DNA of 64,000 nt from Cognatundibacterium griseum (GCF_014284195.1 NZ_JACOGC010000003.1:62001-126000), one strand, 5' to 3'. Shown: positions 8,618-18,470, numbered from the stretch's first letter. Made by a program: numbers and translations. Notes: generated by a model not told the origin, from the sequence alone.

Positions 8618-10629
8618 ACAGACAAAACCGTATGCGCCTGCCACGCTTTTCCTTCCCTGTCCTGAGCCGCGATAAAGCCGATACCCTGCTGCTGCTCGCC
8701 GCCTGCATCAGTATCCTGCTGCCGCATTTCCAACATGTCAGCTGGTGGGTGACCGCCAGCTGCACCGCATTGCTGGGCTGGCGCACCTGGCTGACTCTGC
8801 AAGGTCTTCGCCTGCCGCCGGCCTGGGTACTGCTGCCGGTGTCGGCACTGACCATGCTCGGGGTATATCTGCAATATCATTCTTTTTTCGGACGCGAAGC
8901 CGGCGTCACCATGCTGATGCTGCTGCTGACCAGCAAGCTGCTGGAAATGCATGCCAGACGGGATTTGTTTGTCGTTCTGTTTCTGAGTTTTTTCCTGATG
9001 CTGACCAGTTATTTTTATCAGCAAAACATTGGCAGCGCCTTGCAAAGCCTGACCGGCCTCAGCCTCTTATTGACGGCACAGCTGTCATTTCAATATACAG
9101 GTCTCTATCCGTCGCTCTGGCAACGATTCAAACTCAGCCTCAGCATTTTAGGGCTGGCGATTCCACTGACGCTGGCAGCATTCTTCCTGTTTCCGCGGGT
9201 ACAGGGGCCGTTGTGGGGTTTGCCGGGAGATGCGCGCAGCGGCCGTTCAGGCTTGTCGGAGAGCATGGCGCCGGGCGGCATCAGCGAGATGGTGCTGTCT
9301 GAAGACATCGTTTTCCGCGTGCAATTCGGCGGCACAGTTCCGAACAAATCCCTGCTGTACTGGCGTGGCATCGTGATGGATCAGTTTGACGGCAAAACCT
9401 GGACGCACAGTCCCGGTTCGCAGCCGCTTACCCATTTACCGGCGAGTTATTCCGGTCCGGCCATCGCACAGACTATTCTGCTCGAACCACAGCGCCAGCG
9501 CTGGCTGTTTGCACTCGACCTGCCTGCCAGTCTGCCGCCGCCCCAGACGGGTCTGACAGCCAGCCTCAATCAGCAGATGGAATTACGCAACAGCGAAAGC
9601 ATCAGCCAGCGTTTGCGCTATGAGATCACGTCTTCTCCGCAATATCGTTACCAGACTGCGCTCACCGCTGAGGAGCGGGAACAAGCCTTGCAACTGCCTG
9701 CCGGATTCAATCCGCGAACCGCCAATTTTGCAAGCACCCTGCGTCAGCGTTACCCGGAAGATGCTGATCTGATCAATGCGATCCTGCAATTTTTCCGCCA
9801 GCAGTCGTTCAGTTACACACTGGAGCCGCCGCTGCTCGGCACGCACACGATTGATGATTTTTTGTTTGAAAGCCGTGCCGGATTCTGCGAGCACTACGCC
9901 AGCACCTTTACCAATATCATGCGCTTTGCCGGGATCCCGGCCCGTATCGTCACCGGTTACCAGGGTGGCAATGTCAATACTGTGGACGGTTATTTTGAAG
10001 TCAGACAGTCCGATGCCCATGCCTGGAGCGAGGTCTGGCTCAAAGAACGGGGCTGGGTGCGGATTGACCCGACCGCCGCAGTCGCACCCGAGCGCGTCAT
10101 GCAAAACCTGGACCGTGCGATTCCAAAACGCGGTTTCGCAGGATTGATGAGCTTCGCCTTGTCCGGTAATTCCTGGAGTCAGAATCTGCGTATGCGATGG
10201 GATGCGGTCAATAACTCCTGGAACCAGTGGGTACTGAACTACAACCGCCAGACACAGTTGAGCCTGTTCAAATCATTCGGTCTGAAAGAGATAGACTGGG
10301 CGCAGCTCAGTCTGATTTTTTTTATCGCCGGCAGCCTGATTCTGGCGCTGATTGCACTACCTTTAATGTGGCACAGCACACCTCTGCCGCCAGTGGATAG
10401 AGTATACTTTTTATTTTGTAAAAAAATGACAAGAAAACAGCTGCCAAAAATGCCGGAAGAAGGGCCGCTGCACTATCTGCAAAGATTGCGCCAAACGCTT
10501 CCCGCCAAAGAATTTCAGGCAGCCGAGCAATTCTTGAATCTGTATATCGCTGCCAAATACGGAAAACACGATTTTTCCGAATTCACTCTGATTAGCCGAC
10601 TAAAGAAATTATTAGCCGCCTGCCCGTAA
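8614..10629 (+). CDS. tgpA: Transglutaminase-like membrane protein TgpA
   Basis: This 671-residue protein has about six N-terminal membrane helices (residues 20-200, DUF3488 type). A periplasmic transglutaminase-like domain at about 380-500 follows, then a further membrane helix near 565-590 and a cytoplasmic DUF4129-like tail. The catalytic triad is visible: Cys425 in GFCEHYAS, His469 in SDAHAWSEVW and Asp485 in RIDPTAAV. The Pseudomonas aeruginosa homologue TgpA is essential and has transglutaminase activity, though its substrate is unclear. The gene overlaps DUF58 by 4 bases, so the three genes from moxR form one operon. Whether mltB, 24 bases downstream, belongs to it is likely but unproven. 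Confidence 0.88.
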   Translation: MNRQNRMRLPRFSFPVLSRDKADTLLLLAACISILLPHFQHVSWWVTASCTALLGWRTWLTLQGLRLPPAWVLLPVSALTMLGVYLQYHSFFGREAGVTMLMLLLTSKLLEMHARRDLFVVLFLSFFLMLTSYFYQQNIGSALQSLTGLSLLLTAQLSFQYTGLYPSLWQRFKLSLSILGLAIPLTLAAFFLFPRVQGPLWGLPGDARSGRSGLSESMAPGGISEMVLSEDIVFRVQFGGTVPNKSLLYWRGIVMDQFDGKTWTHSPGSQPLTHLPASYSGPAIAQTILLEPQRQRWLFALDLPASLPPPQTGLTASLNQQMELRNSESISQRLRYEITSSPQYRYQTALTAEEREQALQLPAGFNPRTANFASTLRQRYPEDADLINAILQFFRQQSFSYTLEPPLLGTHTIDDFLFESRAGFCEHYASTFTNIMRFAGIPARIVTGYQGGNVNTVDGYFEVRQSDAHAWSEVWLKERGWVRIDPTAAVAPERVMQNLDRAIPKRGFAGLMSFALSGNSWSQNLRMRWDAVNNSWNQWVLNYNRQTQLSLFKSFGLKEIDWAQLSLIFFIAGSLILALIALPLMWHSTPLPPVDRVYFLFCKKMTRKQLPKMPEEGPLHYLQRLRQTLPAKEFQAAEQFLNLYIAAKYGKHDFSEFTLISRLKKLLAACP

Positions 10630-10653
10630 CCATCATTTTCTTCACCGTTCAGC

Positions 10654-11775
10654 ATGACTGCATCGTTCCCGCATTTGAAATCCGCTTCCGCAGAGCTCGC
10701 CAGACTGACCTGCTCGCTACTTTTAGCACTGTTGCTCTTGCCCGGCCTGACTGTTGCAGCCACCAGTAAGAAAAAAACTAAAAAACTCCCTGCACAGGAA
10801 ACCGTGCAGGCGGACAATGTGCATTTTGCGCAATGGAAAGAAGTTGGCCTGTTTATCCGGCAAATGGAAACCCGGCATCAATTCGATGCCGGACAACTGG
10901 AAACCCTGTTTGAACAGGTGCGCTATGTGGATACAACACGGCAGTTGGTGAAACCGGCCCCGGCCGGCAAACCCAAAAACTGGAAAGCCTACCGCGCCCG
11001 CTTTATCGAACCTTACCGGATCGAGGCAGGTGTCGCTTTCTGGAATCAATATGCCGACACACTCGAGCGCGCGCAGCGGCAGTATGGCGTTCCCCCGGAA
11101 ATCATTGTCGGCCTGATCGGTGTCGAAACAATTTTCGGCAAACATACCGGGAAATTCCGCGTCATGGATACGCTGACCACGCTGGCATTTGATTACCCGG
11201 ACACGCCCAACCGGGAAGCCAGAATGCAGTTTTTCAGGAAAGAGCTGGAGAACATGCTGCTGCTGGCCAGAGACGCCGGCGTTGATCCTCTGTTGTTCAA
11301 AGGTTCTTATGCCGGTGCCATCGGCTGGTCACAATTCATGCCTGGCAGTATTCGTCAGTATGCCGTTGATTTTGACGGCGATGGCCGGATTAATCTGACC
11401 GATTCTCCGGTTGATGCCATTGGCAGCGTCGCCAATTACCTGGCGCAGCACGGCTGGAAACAGCAGTTGCCCGTTGCTTTTCCCGCCACGTTGCTGACGG
11501 AGAGCAGCCATCCCCTACTGGTCGAAGCGCTCAGTCGTGGCTTACGCGCCACGTATTCCAGGCAGGACCTGAAAGACGTCCTCAGCACCGCCAGTACCGA
11601 AGCGCCGGAAAATATCCTGTACGGAGTGATTGATTTGCAAAACGGTGAAGATGCGCCGGAATACTGGCTGGGCACCGATAACTTCTACGCTATCACCCAA
11701 TACAATCGCAGTTATTTCTACGCTATGTCCGTTTTTGAACTGGGACGCATCATCAAACTTGCCCGGGAAAAATAA
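10654..11775 (+). CDS. mltB: Membrane-bound lytic murein transglycosylase B
   Basis: The 373-residue protein has an N-terminal signal region (LLLALLLLPGLTVAA, about residues 22-36). The MltB catalytic region IVGLIGVETIFGKHTGKFR contains the acid residue Glu158. The family motif GAIGWSQFMPGSIR follows at about 216-229, then an EF-hand-like DGDGRINL. It cleaves the glycan strands of peptidoglycan non-hydrolytically in the periplasm, producing 1,6-anhydro ends. No lipobox cysteine is evident, so it may be a soluble form. It lies 24 bases after tgpA. Confidence 0.9.
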   Translation: MTASFPHLKSASAELARLTCSLLLALLLLPGLTVAATSKKKTKKLPAQETVQADNVHFAQWKEVGLFIRQMETRHQFDAGQLETLFEQVRYVDTTRQLVKPAPAGKPKNWKAYRARFIEPYRIEAGVAFWNQYADTLERAQRQYGVPPEIIVGLIGVETIFGKHTGKFRVMDTLTTLAFDYPDTPNREARMQFFRKELENMLLLARDAGVDPLLFKGSYAGAIGWSQFMPGSIRQYAVDFDGDGRINLTDSPVDAIGSVANYLAQHGWKQQLPVAFPATLLTESSHPLLVEALSRGLRATYSRQDLKDVLSTASTEAPENILYGVIDLQNGEDAPEYWLGTDNFYAITQYNRSYFYAMSVFELGRIIKLAREK

Positions 11776-12129
11776 AAACGAGATATAAAGCAAAAATTTT
11801 TTAACAATATGTTTCGTTTTCACCAATTGATTTCAGGAACTTTTTGCTCAATACTGTTCATGCAAGCAATTGCACACATGCAAATAAAAGAATTAACTCA
11901 CGACATTCTTTTTTTCAAACAAGTATTGCGATTCATTATGAATTAAACTACAGTGATGTTATCTTATTGATATAAAAGCATTATCAGCATCAGACATGTC
12001 AATAGATTTAACAATGTTTTGCTATTTTTCTCGTAAGCAAATCTCATTTTAAAGATACAATATTACCGTTTGATTAATTCTCATTGAAGCAATTAATTCA
12101 GCATCAATAGACTAGACAGCGAGGTAATT
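11776..12129. other. AT-rich non-coding gap before the helix-turn-helix gene
   Basis: This 354-base stretch is much richer in A and T than its flanks and has no open frame of note. It contains runs such as AAAAATTTTTTAA and TTTTTTTCAAAC, a short repeat of GCAAxTGCA and ACATGCAAATA near 11862-11885, and a possible -10 TATAAA near 11970. It is probably the promoter and leader region of the downstream regulator. GAGGTAATT at 12121-12129 is that gene's ribosome binding site. Confidence 0.45.
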
Positions 12130-12429
12130 ATGGCCAATCTGACCCAGCTTGAATCAGATGAAATCGACTACGATCCAAATAATCTTTTGGACACTCTGAT
12201 TAAACAATTGCACCTGAAAAATGACGCAGCGTTGTCCCGTGCGTTGGAAGTTGCTCCACCTGTTATCAGTAAAATCAGACACCGCCGCTTGCCGGTTGGC
12301 GCTTCCCTGCTGATTCGTATGCACGAAATCAGCGATGTCAGCATCAAAGAATTACGTGAATTAATGGGTGACCGTCGCGCGAAATTCCGCATCAGCGACA
12401 AACAATTCAAACCCAAAGATGCTGCATAA
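12130..12429 (+). CDS. Small helix-turn-helix DNA-binding protein
   Basis: The 99-residue protein has a helical region, LIKQLHLKNDAALSRALEVA, followed by PPVISKIRHRRLPVGASLLI. Together these resemble a compact XRE/Cro-type helix-turn-helix at about residues 20-65. The tail is basic (GDRRAKFRISDKQFKPKD). It is probably a chromosomal regulator; no phage genes adjoin it. Its long AT-rich upstream region and its own strong terminator indicate independent transcription. The targets are unknown. Confidence 0.7.
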   Translation: MANLTQLESDEIDYDPNNLLDTLIKQLHLKNDAALSRALEVAPPVISKIRHRRLPVGASLLIRMHEISDVSIKELRELMGDRRAKFRISDKQFKPKDAA

Positions 12430-12484
12430 GTTTTGAACAAATGAACATATGCACGGGAGCCGTTGAAACTACATGACTCCGGGC

Positions 12485-12527
12485 AAAATACCGAAACCGT
12501 TTATTCAGACAGTTTCGGTATTTTTTT
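12485..12527. terminator. Bidirectional intrinsic terminator
   Basis: ATACCGAAAC (12488-12497) pairs perfectly with GTTTCGGTAT (12512-12521). A T-run follows on the plus side and an A-run precedes it, so the hairpin can end transcription from both the helix-turn-helix gene and the convergent cysM. Confidence 0.85.
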
Positions 12528-12546
12528 ATCCCGATCAACAAATTTT

Positions 12547-13458
12547 TCAGGCTGGAAAGACACCCGTTGACAGGTAACGGTCTCCACGGTCACAGACGAT
12601 AAAGACAATCGTTGCATTCTCCACAGTCTCAGCAACCCGCAGGGCAATTTCACACGCACCGGCTGCTGAAATACCGCAAAAAATTCCCTCTTCCGCAGCC
12701 AGGCGACGCGCCATATGTTCGGCATCGGACTGACTGACCGATTCAGTCCTGTCAATTCTGGCCTTGTCATAGATTTTCGGCATATAAGCTTCCGGCCATT
12801 TGCGAATGCCCGGAATCTGCGATCCATCCTCCGGCTGCGCGCCAACAATCTGTATCTGTGAATTTTGCTGCTTCAAATAAGCGGAGACACCCATGATCGT
12901 GCCGGTCGTTCCCATCGCGCTCACGAAATGCGTTACACGTCCCCCCGTATCACGCCAGATCTCGGGGCCGGTTCCCTCAAAATGCGCCAAAGGATTATCA
13001 GGATTTGCAAACTGATCGAGGATCACTCCTTTGCCTTCTTTCTGCATCTGTTCCGCCAGATCGCGGGCATATTCCATGCCACCGGTCTTCGGTGTCAGAA
13101 TAATTTTAGCGCCATAAGCAGCCATACTCTGACGACGTTCTATGCTCAGGTTTTCAGGCATCAGCAGCAGCATCTTGTATCCCCGCATCGCCGCTGCCAT
13201 CGCCAGGGCAATGCCGGTATTGCCGCTGGTCGCCTCGATCAGGGTATCACCCGGCTTGATCTGCCCGCGTTCTTCTGCGCGCTTGATCATGGACAGCGCT
13301 GGTCTGTCTTTGACGGAACCGGCAGGATTGTTTCCTTCCAGCTTCCCTAAAATGATGTTATTGCGACGTGCATTTTCAGCACCGGGGATACGCTGCAATC
13401 TTACCAGCGGCGTGTTTCCTATCGTGTCTTCAATGGTCAGGTAAGGCATATCTTTCAT
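12547..13458 (-). CDS. cysM: Cysteine synthase B
   Basis: The protein is a PLP-dependent beta-replacement enzyme that makes L-cysteine from O-acetylserine and sulfide or thiosulfate. YLTIEDTIGNTPLVRLQRI is the typical N-terminus. The PLP lysine sits in NPAGSVKDRPA, and the phosphate-binding loop is EATSGNTGIALA. The C-terminal CDRGDRYLSTGVF is typical of CysM rather than CysK. The ATG at 13458 gives 303 residues and has AGGAAA upstream. A GTG at 13464 or an ATG at 13449 are alternatives. It is convergent with the helix-turn-helix gene and shares its terminator. Confidence 0.9.
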   Translation of the reverse strand: MKDMPYLTIEDTIGNTPLVRLQRIPGAENARRNNIILGKLEGNNPAGSVKDRPALSMIKRAEERGQIKPGDTLIEATSGNTGIALAMAAAMRGYKMLLLMPENLSIERRQSMAAYGAKIILTPKTGGMEYARDLAEQMQKEGKGVILDQFANPDNPLAHFEGTGPEIWRDTGGRVTHFVSAMGTTGTIMGVSAYLKQQNSQIQIVGAQPEDGSQIPGIRKWPEAYMPKIYDKARIDRTESVSQSDAEHMARRLAAEEGIFCGISAAGACEIALRVAETVENATIVFIVCDRGDRYLSTGVFPA

Positions 13459-13652
13459 AATCACTCATAGTTTCCTGAAACAGAACCCCATTCTAAACGC
13501 AGACGCACTGTTGCGCTGTCTCATCCGCAGCCCGGAATCCGGAACCCGGATGCCGTATAAGCCGGAAAACTCTTGTACGCAGAGGGAAAAGCAAACAATC
13601 TGCTCCGGAAATCGGGAAAAAATTTTCTTATATACATTTTGCATAAGCTAAT

Positions 13653-13685
13653 AAAAAAAGCCTCTGACAGGTTCATCAGAGGCTT
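13653..13685 (-). terminator. Intrinsic terminator of the comEA-like gene
   Basis: AAGCCTCTGA (13658-13667) pairs perfectly with TCAGAGGCTT (13676-13685). An A-run at 13653-13659 becomes the U-run of a minus-strand transcript. It lies 60 bases beyond the stop of the ComEA-like gene. Confidence 0.85.
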
Positions 13686-13746
13686 CTCTTGATACTGGTC
13701 AAGGTAAACCAGTTATTCGGCGGGGGAACGATCTCCCTGAATCTGC

Positions 13747-14253
13747 TTATTTCGTTTTGCCTTCTTTCGCACTGACAGCTGCTTTGGAAGCGCTGGCTGC
13801 AGCGGCATCGGCTTTCATTGCCTTTTTAGAGGCTTTATCCGCTTTTTCAGCAGCTTTGTCTGCAGTTTTTTCTGCTTTAGCAGGAGCAGCGTCTGGCATC
13901 GGGTCGGCTTTCGCGGCTTTGTCAGCCTTTGCCGCCTTTGCCGGTTTGGCATCCGCCGCTGGTTTTGCTGCCGGTGCACCGGATTTAGCCTGTCCGTTCA
14001 CGGTCAGGCCAGCTTCCGATAACTTCACGGAGTTTTTGTCACCAATGCCTTTAACACGGGTCTGAAAATCAGCCCAGTCTTTAAAGCTGCCATTTTTTGT
14101 ACGCTCTTCGATAATCGCCTTCGCTTTGACCGGGCCGATTCCTTTGACGCCATCCAGTGCAGCCTGGTCTGCCTTATTCACATCCACATCAGCAAATGCA
14201 AAATTCATCGTTGCCATCAAGGCGATCAGGGCGAGCAATAATTTCTTCAACAT
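13747..14253 (-). CDS. ComEA-like helix-hairpin-helix protein with lysine/alanine-rich tail
   Basis: The 168-residue protein has a signal peptide (LLLALIALMATMNFAFA, about residues 5-21). A ComEA-type double helix-hairpin-helix follows at about 23-85 (VNKADQAALDGVKGIGPVKA, then FQTRVKGIGDKNSVKLSEAG). The rest, about residues 92-168, is a low-complexity tail made largely of Ala and Lys (AEKTADKAAEKADKASKK), resembling histone H1-like tails. The folded part probably binds double-stranded DNA in the periplasm during DNA uptake. The tail could add non-specific DNA or polyanion binding. AAGGAG before the ATG is a strong ribosome binding site, and a terminator follows at 13653-13685. Confidence 0.82.
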   Translation of the reverse strand: MLKKLLLALIALMATMNFAFADVDVNKADQAALDGVKGIGPVKAKAIIEERTKNGSFKDWADFQTRVKGIGDKNSVKLSEAGLTVNGQAKSGAPAAKPAADAKPAKAAKADKAAKADPMPDAAPAKAEKTADKAAEKADKASKKAMKADAAAASASKAAVSAKEGKTK

Positions 14254-14381
14254 AGAAAACTCCTTGAATAATAAGTAATCAGTCGTGATGATGCTTAAGC
14301 TTGGTATTACCGAAAGAAGGCTGGTGCCGTTCTGTCATCTTTAACGATACCATACAAAAAAGGTTGACCGAATTTTACTTT

Positions 14382-15314
14382 TCAGGAAACCTCATGTTCT
14401 CCGAATAATTCTGCTCTGGAAACAGTTGCAGTACCAAGCTTACCCACCACGATGCCGCCAGCCCGGTTAGCAATCGCCACCGCATCCTGCATCGACATGC
14501 CGTTTGCCATCATGACCGCCATAGTCGCAATCACCGTGTCCCCTGCGCCGGACACATCGAAAACCTCTCTTGCCATCGCAGGTACATGCGTCACATCAGC
14601 CTCGGTGAACAGCGTCATCCCCTCTTCTGAACGGGTCAGCAGCAAGCCCTGCAGCCCCAGTTCACGCCGCAGATTCTGGGCTTTCTCCGTCAACATGGCT
14701 TCGCCAGACCATTCGCCGATGATCTGACGCAATTCAGCCTTGTTCGGTGTCAATAGCGTGGCACCAGCATACCGGCTGAAATCACTCCCTTTCGGGTCCA
14801 CCAGCACCGGTTTTTCTGCAGCCACCGCAGCTTGTATCATCATGCTGACATTTGTGAGTCCGCCTTTGGCATAGTCTGACAAAACCACCAGATCGGAAGC
14901 ACTGAGCAATGCGTTAAAACGATTGAGTTTATCGCGCAGAATATGCTCGGTCGGCCGCTCTTCAAAGTCGATACGGATCAGTTGCTGCTGCCTGCCGATC
15001 ACACGGAGTTTGATGATGGTTGAAATCTGCCGGTCCCGGCTCAGATAACTGTCAATGCCGGATTTTTTCAGCAGCTGCTCAATGGTTTCGCCGGCTTCAT
15101 CGTCACCAATCACCCCCATCAGACCTGCGCTGACACCAAGAGCGACCGCATTCAACGCCACGTTCGCCGCACCTCCCAGGCGTTCTTGGCGGCGCTCGAC
15201 GCGCACAATCGGGACAGGTGCTTCCGGCGAAATCCGGTTAACTTCGCCAAACCAGTAACGATCCAGCATCACATCACCGGCAATCAGGATGCGTTTTTTC
15301 AACGATTGATTCAC
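14382..15314 (-). CDS. rfaE1: D-glycero-beta-D-manno-heptose-7-phosphate kinase
   Basis: This 310-residue PfkB/ribokinase-fold kinase phosphorylates heptose 7-phosphate at C1 in the ADP-heptose pathway for LPS inner core. RISPEAPVPIVRVERRQERL and GGAANVALNAVALG mark the substrate side, and DVSGAGDTVIATMA is the C-terminal catalytic signature. The length matches the kinase alone, so the HldE adenylyltransferase domain is not fused and must be encoded elsewhere. The start is GTG at 15314, with GGGG about 8 bases upstream. It follows ugd by 19 bases, so the two are probably co-transcribed. Confidence 0.9.
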   Translation of the reverse strand: MNQSLKKRILIAGDVMLDRYWFGEVNRISPEAPVPIVRVERRQERLGGAANVALNAVALGVSAGLMGVIGDDEAGETIEQLLKKSGIDSYLSRDRQISTIIKLRVIGRQQQLIRIDFEERPTEHILRDKLNRFNALLSASDLVVLSDYAKGGLTNVSMMIQAAVAAEKPVLVDPKGSDFSRYAGATLLTPNKAELRQIIGEWSGEAMLTEKAQNLRRELGLQGLLLTRSEEGMTLFTEADVTHVPAMAREVFDVSGAGDTVIATMAVMMANGMSMQDAVAIANRAGGIVVGKLGTATVSRAELFGEHEVS

Positions 15315-15333
15315 TGCATGACCCCGATTCTTG

Positions 15334-16707
15334 TTATTTATGTGTCAGAACCGAGCGGCCAATACCGTGATATTCGATTCCCAGTTCATTCATGACTGTC
15401 GGGTCAAACAAATTGCGGCCATCGAAAATCACAGGCTGCTTCAGGCGTGCCTTAAGCTGATCAAAATCAGGACTGCGAAATGCTTTCCACTCCGTCACAA
15501 TCGCAAGTGCATCAGCCTGATCCAGCGCATCCATCGGGCTGGAAGCGTAACGGATTGCGTCGAGCAATTCCGGTGCGTCGTAAAAATCGAGTTCAAACAC
15601 CCTTCTTGCCTCGGCCATGGATACCGGATCGTAAACAGCGACAGTTGCACCGCTGCGCAGCAATTCTCCCAGCAACACACGGGAAGACGCGGCGCGCATA
15701 TCATCCGTATTCGGCTTGAATGCGAGTCCCCAGATGGCAAAATGTTTGCCGACCAGTTTGTTATCAAAACGCTTCAGAATTTTATTTCCGAGAATCTGTT
15801 TTTGCCTTGCATTCACCGCCTCAACCGCATTCAGAATCAGTAAATTCAGCCCGTAATCCTGTGCTGTGCGCTCCAGCGCCTGTACATCTTTGGGAAAGCA
15901 AGAGCCGCCGTAACCGCAGCCGGCGTATAAAAAACTGTGTCCGATGCGTGGGTCAGAGCCAATCCCATGACGCACGGCCTCGATATCGGCACCGACATGA
16001 TCAGCCAGATTCGCCAGCTCATTCATGAAGGAAATTCGGGTTGCCAGCATTGCATTGGCGGCATATTTGGTGAATTCAGCTGAACGCACATCCATCCAGA
16101 AAGTCCGTTCATGATTCCGGTTAAAAGGCGCATAGAGTTTTTTCATCATGTTGCGCGCTTTATCGCCCTGCGCAGAAGAATCGCAGCCAATCACAATACG
16201 ATCCGGACGCATGAAATCTTCTACTGCGGCGCCTTCTTTCAGAAATTCCGGATTGGAAACCACTGAGAAATCCGCATGACTCTGGCGTACTGCCAGTTCC
16301 TCACGCAATGCCGCACTGACACGGTCTGCGGTACCGACCGGAACCGTCGATTTATCGACGACGACTTTAAAACCCGTCATGTATTTGCCAATGTTCCGCG
16401 CTGCTGCCAGCACATACTTGAGGTCGGCAGAACCATCCTCATCCGGTGGTGTGCCGACGGCAATAAACTGAACATCGCCATGCGTCACGCTGGCCTCAAT
16501 ATCTGTGGAAAAACGTATCCGGCCGGCTGCACGATTCCGCGCAACGATTTCTTCCAGACCGGGTTCATGAATCGGGATGCCGCCATTATTCAGAATATCG
16601 ATCTTGCTCTGATCCACGTCCAGGCAAAATACGTCGTTTCCCAGCTCAGCCAGACAGGCTCCCGTCACGAGCCCCACATAACCGGTACCAATAATAGTAA
16701 TTTTCAT
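15334..16707 (-). CDS. ugd: UDP-glucose 6-dehydrogenase
   Basis: The 457-residue NAD-dependent enzyme oxidises UDP-glucose to UDP-glucuronate. The N-terminal Rossmann motif is [27 protein letters not shown] lies near residue 119, and the catalytic Cys270 sits in [14 protein letters not shown]. The C-terminal UDP-binding domain contains [16 protein letters not shown]-glucuronate feeds surface polysaccharide or modified lipid A synthesis. The gene lies between lapB (77 bases upstream) and rfaE1 (19 bases downstream), a cell-envelope cluster. Confidence 0.93.
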   Translation of the reverse strand: MKITIIGTGYVGLVTGACLAELGNDVFCLDVDQSKIDILNNGGIPIHEPGLEEIVARNRAAGRIRFSTDIEASVTHGDVQFIAVGTPPDEDGSADLKYVLAAARNIGKYMTGFKVVVDKSTVPVGTADRVSAALREELAVRQSHADFSVVSNPEFLKEGAAVEDFMRPDRIVIGCDSSAQGDKARNMMKKLYAPFNRNHERTFWMDVRSAEFTKYAANAMLATRISFMNELANLADHVGADIEAVRHGIGSDPRIGHSFLYAGCGYGGSCFPKDVQALERTAQDYGLNLLILNAVEAVNARQKQILGNKILKRFDNKLVGKHFAIWGLAFKPNTDDMRAASSRVLLGELLRSGATVAVYDPVSMAEARRVFELDFYDAPELLDAIRYASSPMDALDQADALAIVTEWKAFRSPDFDQLKARLKQPVIFDGRNLFDPTVMNELGIEYHGIGRSVLTHK

Positions 16708-16784
16708 TTTGCGATCACAATCTTAAAAAATCCATCATGCCGGAGCGGCAGAAAGCATATCCTTGCGCCACCCGGCATCATCGG

Positions 16785-17960
16785 TTAATTCATCACATTC
16801 AATTCTTCTGTACGGCGCGGAGGATAAGTTTCCCAGCGGCTGCAACCGGGGCAATGCCAGTAAAACTGACGTGCCTTGAAGCCGCAATGCGAACACTGGT
16901 AACGAGCCAGTTTCTGTGCATAACCGTGCACCAGATTTTTGACCATTCCCAGCTCAGGCCGGACTTCCGGCGGTGCCGTCATTAAGCGCGCGTCCAGCAA
17001 TTTATCCAGACCCAGCAATGTCGGCGTGCGGCGTAATTCATCACTGACCAGCTGATTCGCGGCATCCACCCCATCCAGCTCCACCATCGCCTTGAATACG
17101 ACTTCCAGCAGATCAATCGAGGGCGCTTCTTCCAGATAAGTCTTCAGCAGATTCAGCCCTTCCTGTGGCCGCTCCAGCTTGCGGTAACCATCCATCAGGC
17201 GTTGCGCCACCAGGGCGACATGCGGCACGCTTTGCTGTTCCACACGACGCCAGGTCGTGACTGCTTTTTCAGTATCGCCGGTAGATTGATAGACATCGCC
17301 AGTGAGAATCACGGCTCGGACACTATGGCGGTCTGTCGCCAGTGCCTTATCCAGCATCGTCAAGGCTTGTTCGGTATTGGCGCGAACCAGTTCGTCCTGC
17401 GCAATCTCACAATAAAACTGCGCAATTTCCTTCTGACGTCCGCCGGCACCTGCCTCTTGCAACGCATAAGCAGCATCAATCGCACGGGCCCACTCCTTTT
17501 CACGCTGATAGATTTCCAGGAGTGCTCGCCGTGCCGGAGCTTCATGCGGACCGGAAATTAACTGATGGAAAGTTTCCTCTGCCCGATCCAGTAATCCTGC
17601 TTTCAGGTAGTCCTGCCCCAGTTCAAACATGGCCTGGGTTTTCTGGTCAGCAGGCAAATCAGGGCGCGACAGCAAATTCTGATGCACCCGGATCGCACGT
17701 TCGGTCTCACCTCGGCGGCGAAACAGGTTGCCCAGTGCAAAATGCAATTCAACAGCTTCCGGGTCGAGCCTGACAATATCGATGAAGGCATCAATCGCCT
17801 TGTCCGGCTGCTCATTGAGCAGGAAATTCAATCCTTTGAAGTAACCTCGCGGCAAACTTCTGGATTCCGAGAGAAGTTGCCGGATATCGATCCGCGCAGC
17901 CATCCAGCCCAGTGTAAAAAACAGGGGAATCCCCAGCAGCCACCAAATTTCAAATTCCAT
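16785..17960 (-). CDS. lapB: LPS assembly protein B (YciM)
   Basis: The 391-residue protein has one N-terminal membrane helix (WLLGIPLFFTLGWMAARID). A series of TPR repeats follows from about residue 45 to 350, and a C-terminal rubredoxin-like metal site with two CxxC pairs (CSHCGFK and CPGCSRW). In E. coli LapB works with FtsH and YejM to control LpxC and so LPS amount; the same role is inferred here. It is preceded by lapA, as in many proteobacteria. Confidence 0.92.
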   Translation of the reverse strand: MEFEIWWLLGIPLFFTLGWMAARIDIRQLLSESRSLPRGYFKGLNFLLNEQPDKAIDAFIDIVRLDPEAVELHFALGNLFRRRGETERAIRVHQNLLSRPDLPADQKTQAMFELGQDYLKAGLLDRAEETFHQLISGPHEAPARRALLEIYQREKEWARAIDAAYALQEAGAGGRQKEIAQFYCEIAQDELVRANTEQALTMLDKALATDRHSVRAVILTGDVYQSTGDTEKAVTTWRRVEQQSVPHVALVAQRLMDGYRKLERPQEGLNLLKTYLEEAPSIDLLEVVFKAMVELDGVDAANQLVSDELRRTPTLLGLDKLLDARLMTAPPEVRPELGMVKNLVHGYAQKLARYQCSHCGFKARQFYWHCPGCSRWETYPPRRTEELNVMN

Positions 17961-18074
17961 TTTTTCTTATATTCTTTCGCAACCCAACTCTGGGCATGGG
18001 ACTGACAACAGAGTTTTATTCTTATCACCTGAACTGGTCCGGCAGATACCGGCCTGGTTCATCAACATTTTGCA

Positions 18075-18386
18075 TTATTGCTGAATGTTATCAGGCTGTG
18101 GCGCCTGTGTCCCCGCTTGCTGCACTGCATCTCGTTCTTTCTGGATTTCTGCCAGTGTTTTCTTATGCCGGGACAAATCCCGGCGATGCCTGAAAATCAT
18201 GGGCACCATTGCCAGTGCTCCCAACACTGCGCCACCGACAAAAAATGCGAGCAGCATAATCACCAGCGGGGCAGATTGCTGGTAACCGAAGAAATACTGC
18301 AAAGTCACGATCTGATCATTTTTCAGGGCAAAACCAAAAAAGATAATGAACAATATTGCGGCAATCAGTCTGGAGAGGTATTTCAT
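18075..18386 (-). CDS. lapA: LPS assembly protein A (DUF1049)
   Basis: The 103-residue protein has two membrane helices, LIAAILFIIFFGFALKN at about 8-24 and VIMLLAFFVGGAVLGALAMV at about 42-61. A basic cytoplasmic coiled segment follows (RHRRDLSRHKKTLAEIQKER). This is the standard LapA/DUF1049 arrangement. LapA supports LPS transport assembly together with LapB, encoded 114 bases downstream. AAGGATGCCCC precedes the start. Confidence 0.88.
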   Translation of the reverse strand: MKYLSRLIAAILFIIFFGFALKNDQIVTLQYFFGYQQSAPLVIMLLAFFVGGAVLGALAMVPMIFRHRRDLSRHKKTLAEIQKERDAVQQAGTQAPQPDNIQQ

Positions 18387-18470
18387 GGGGCATCCTTATC
18401 GTGTAACAGCGTATACGCGGCTAACTTAGCATTAAGTCACGCTTCCGGCAAACGATACATTGTACTGAAA

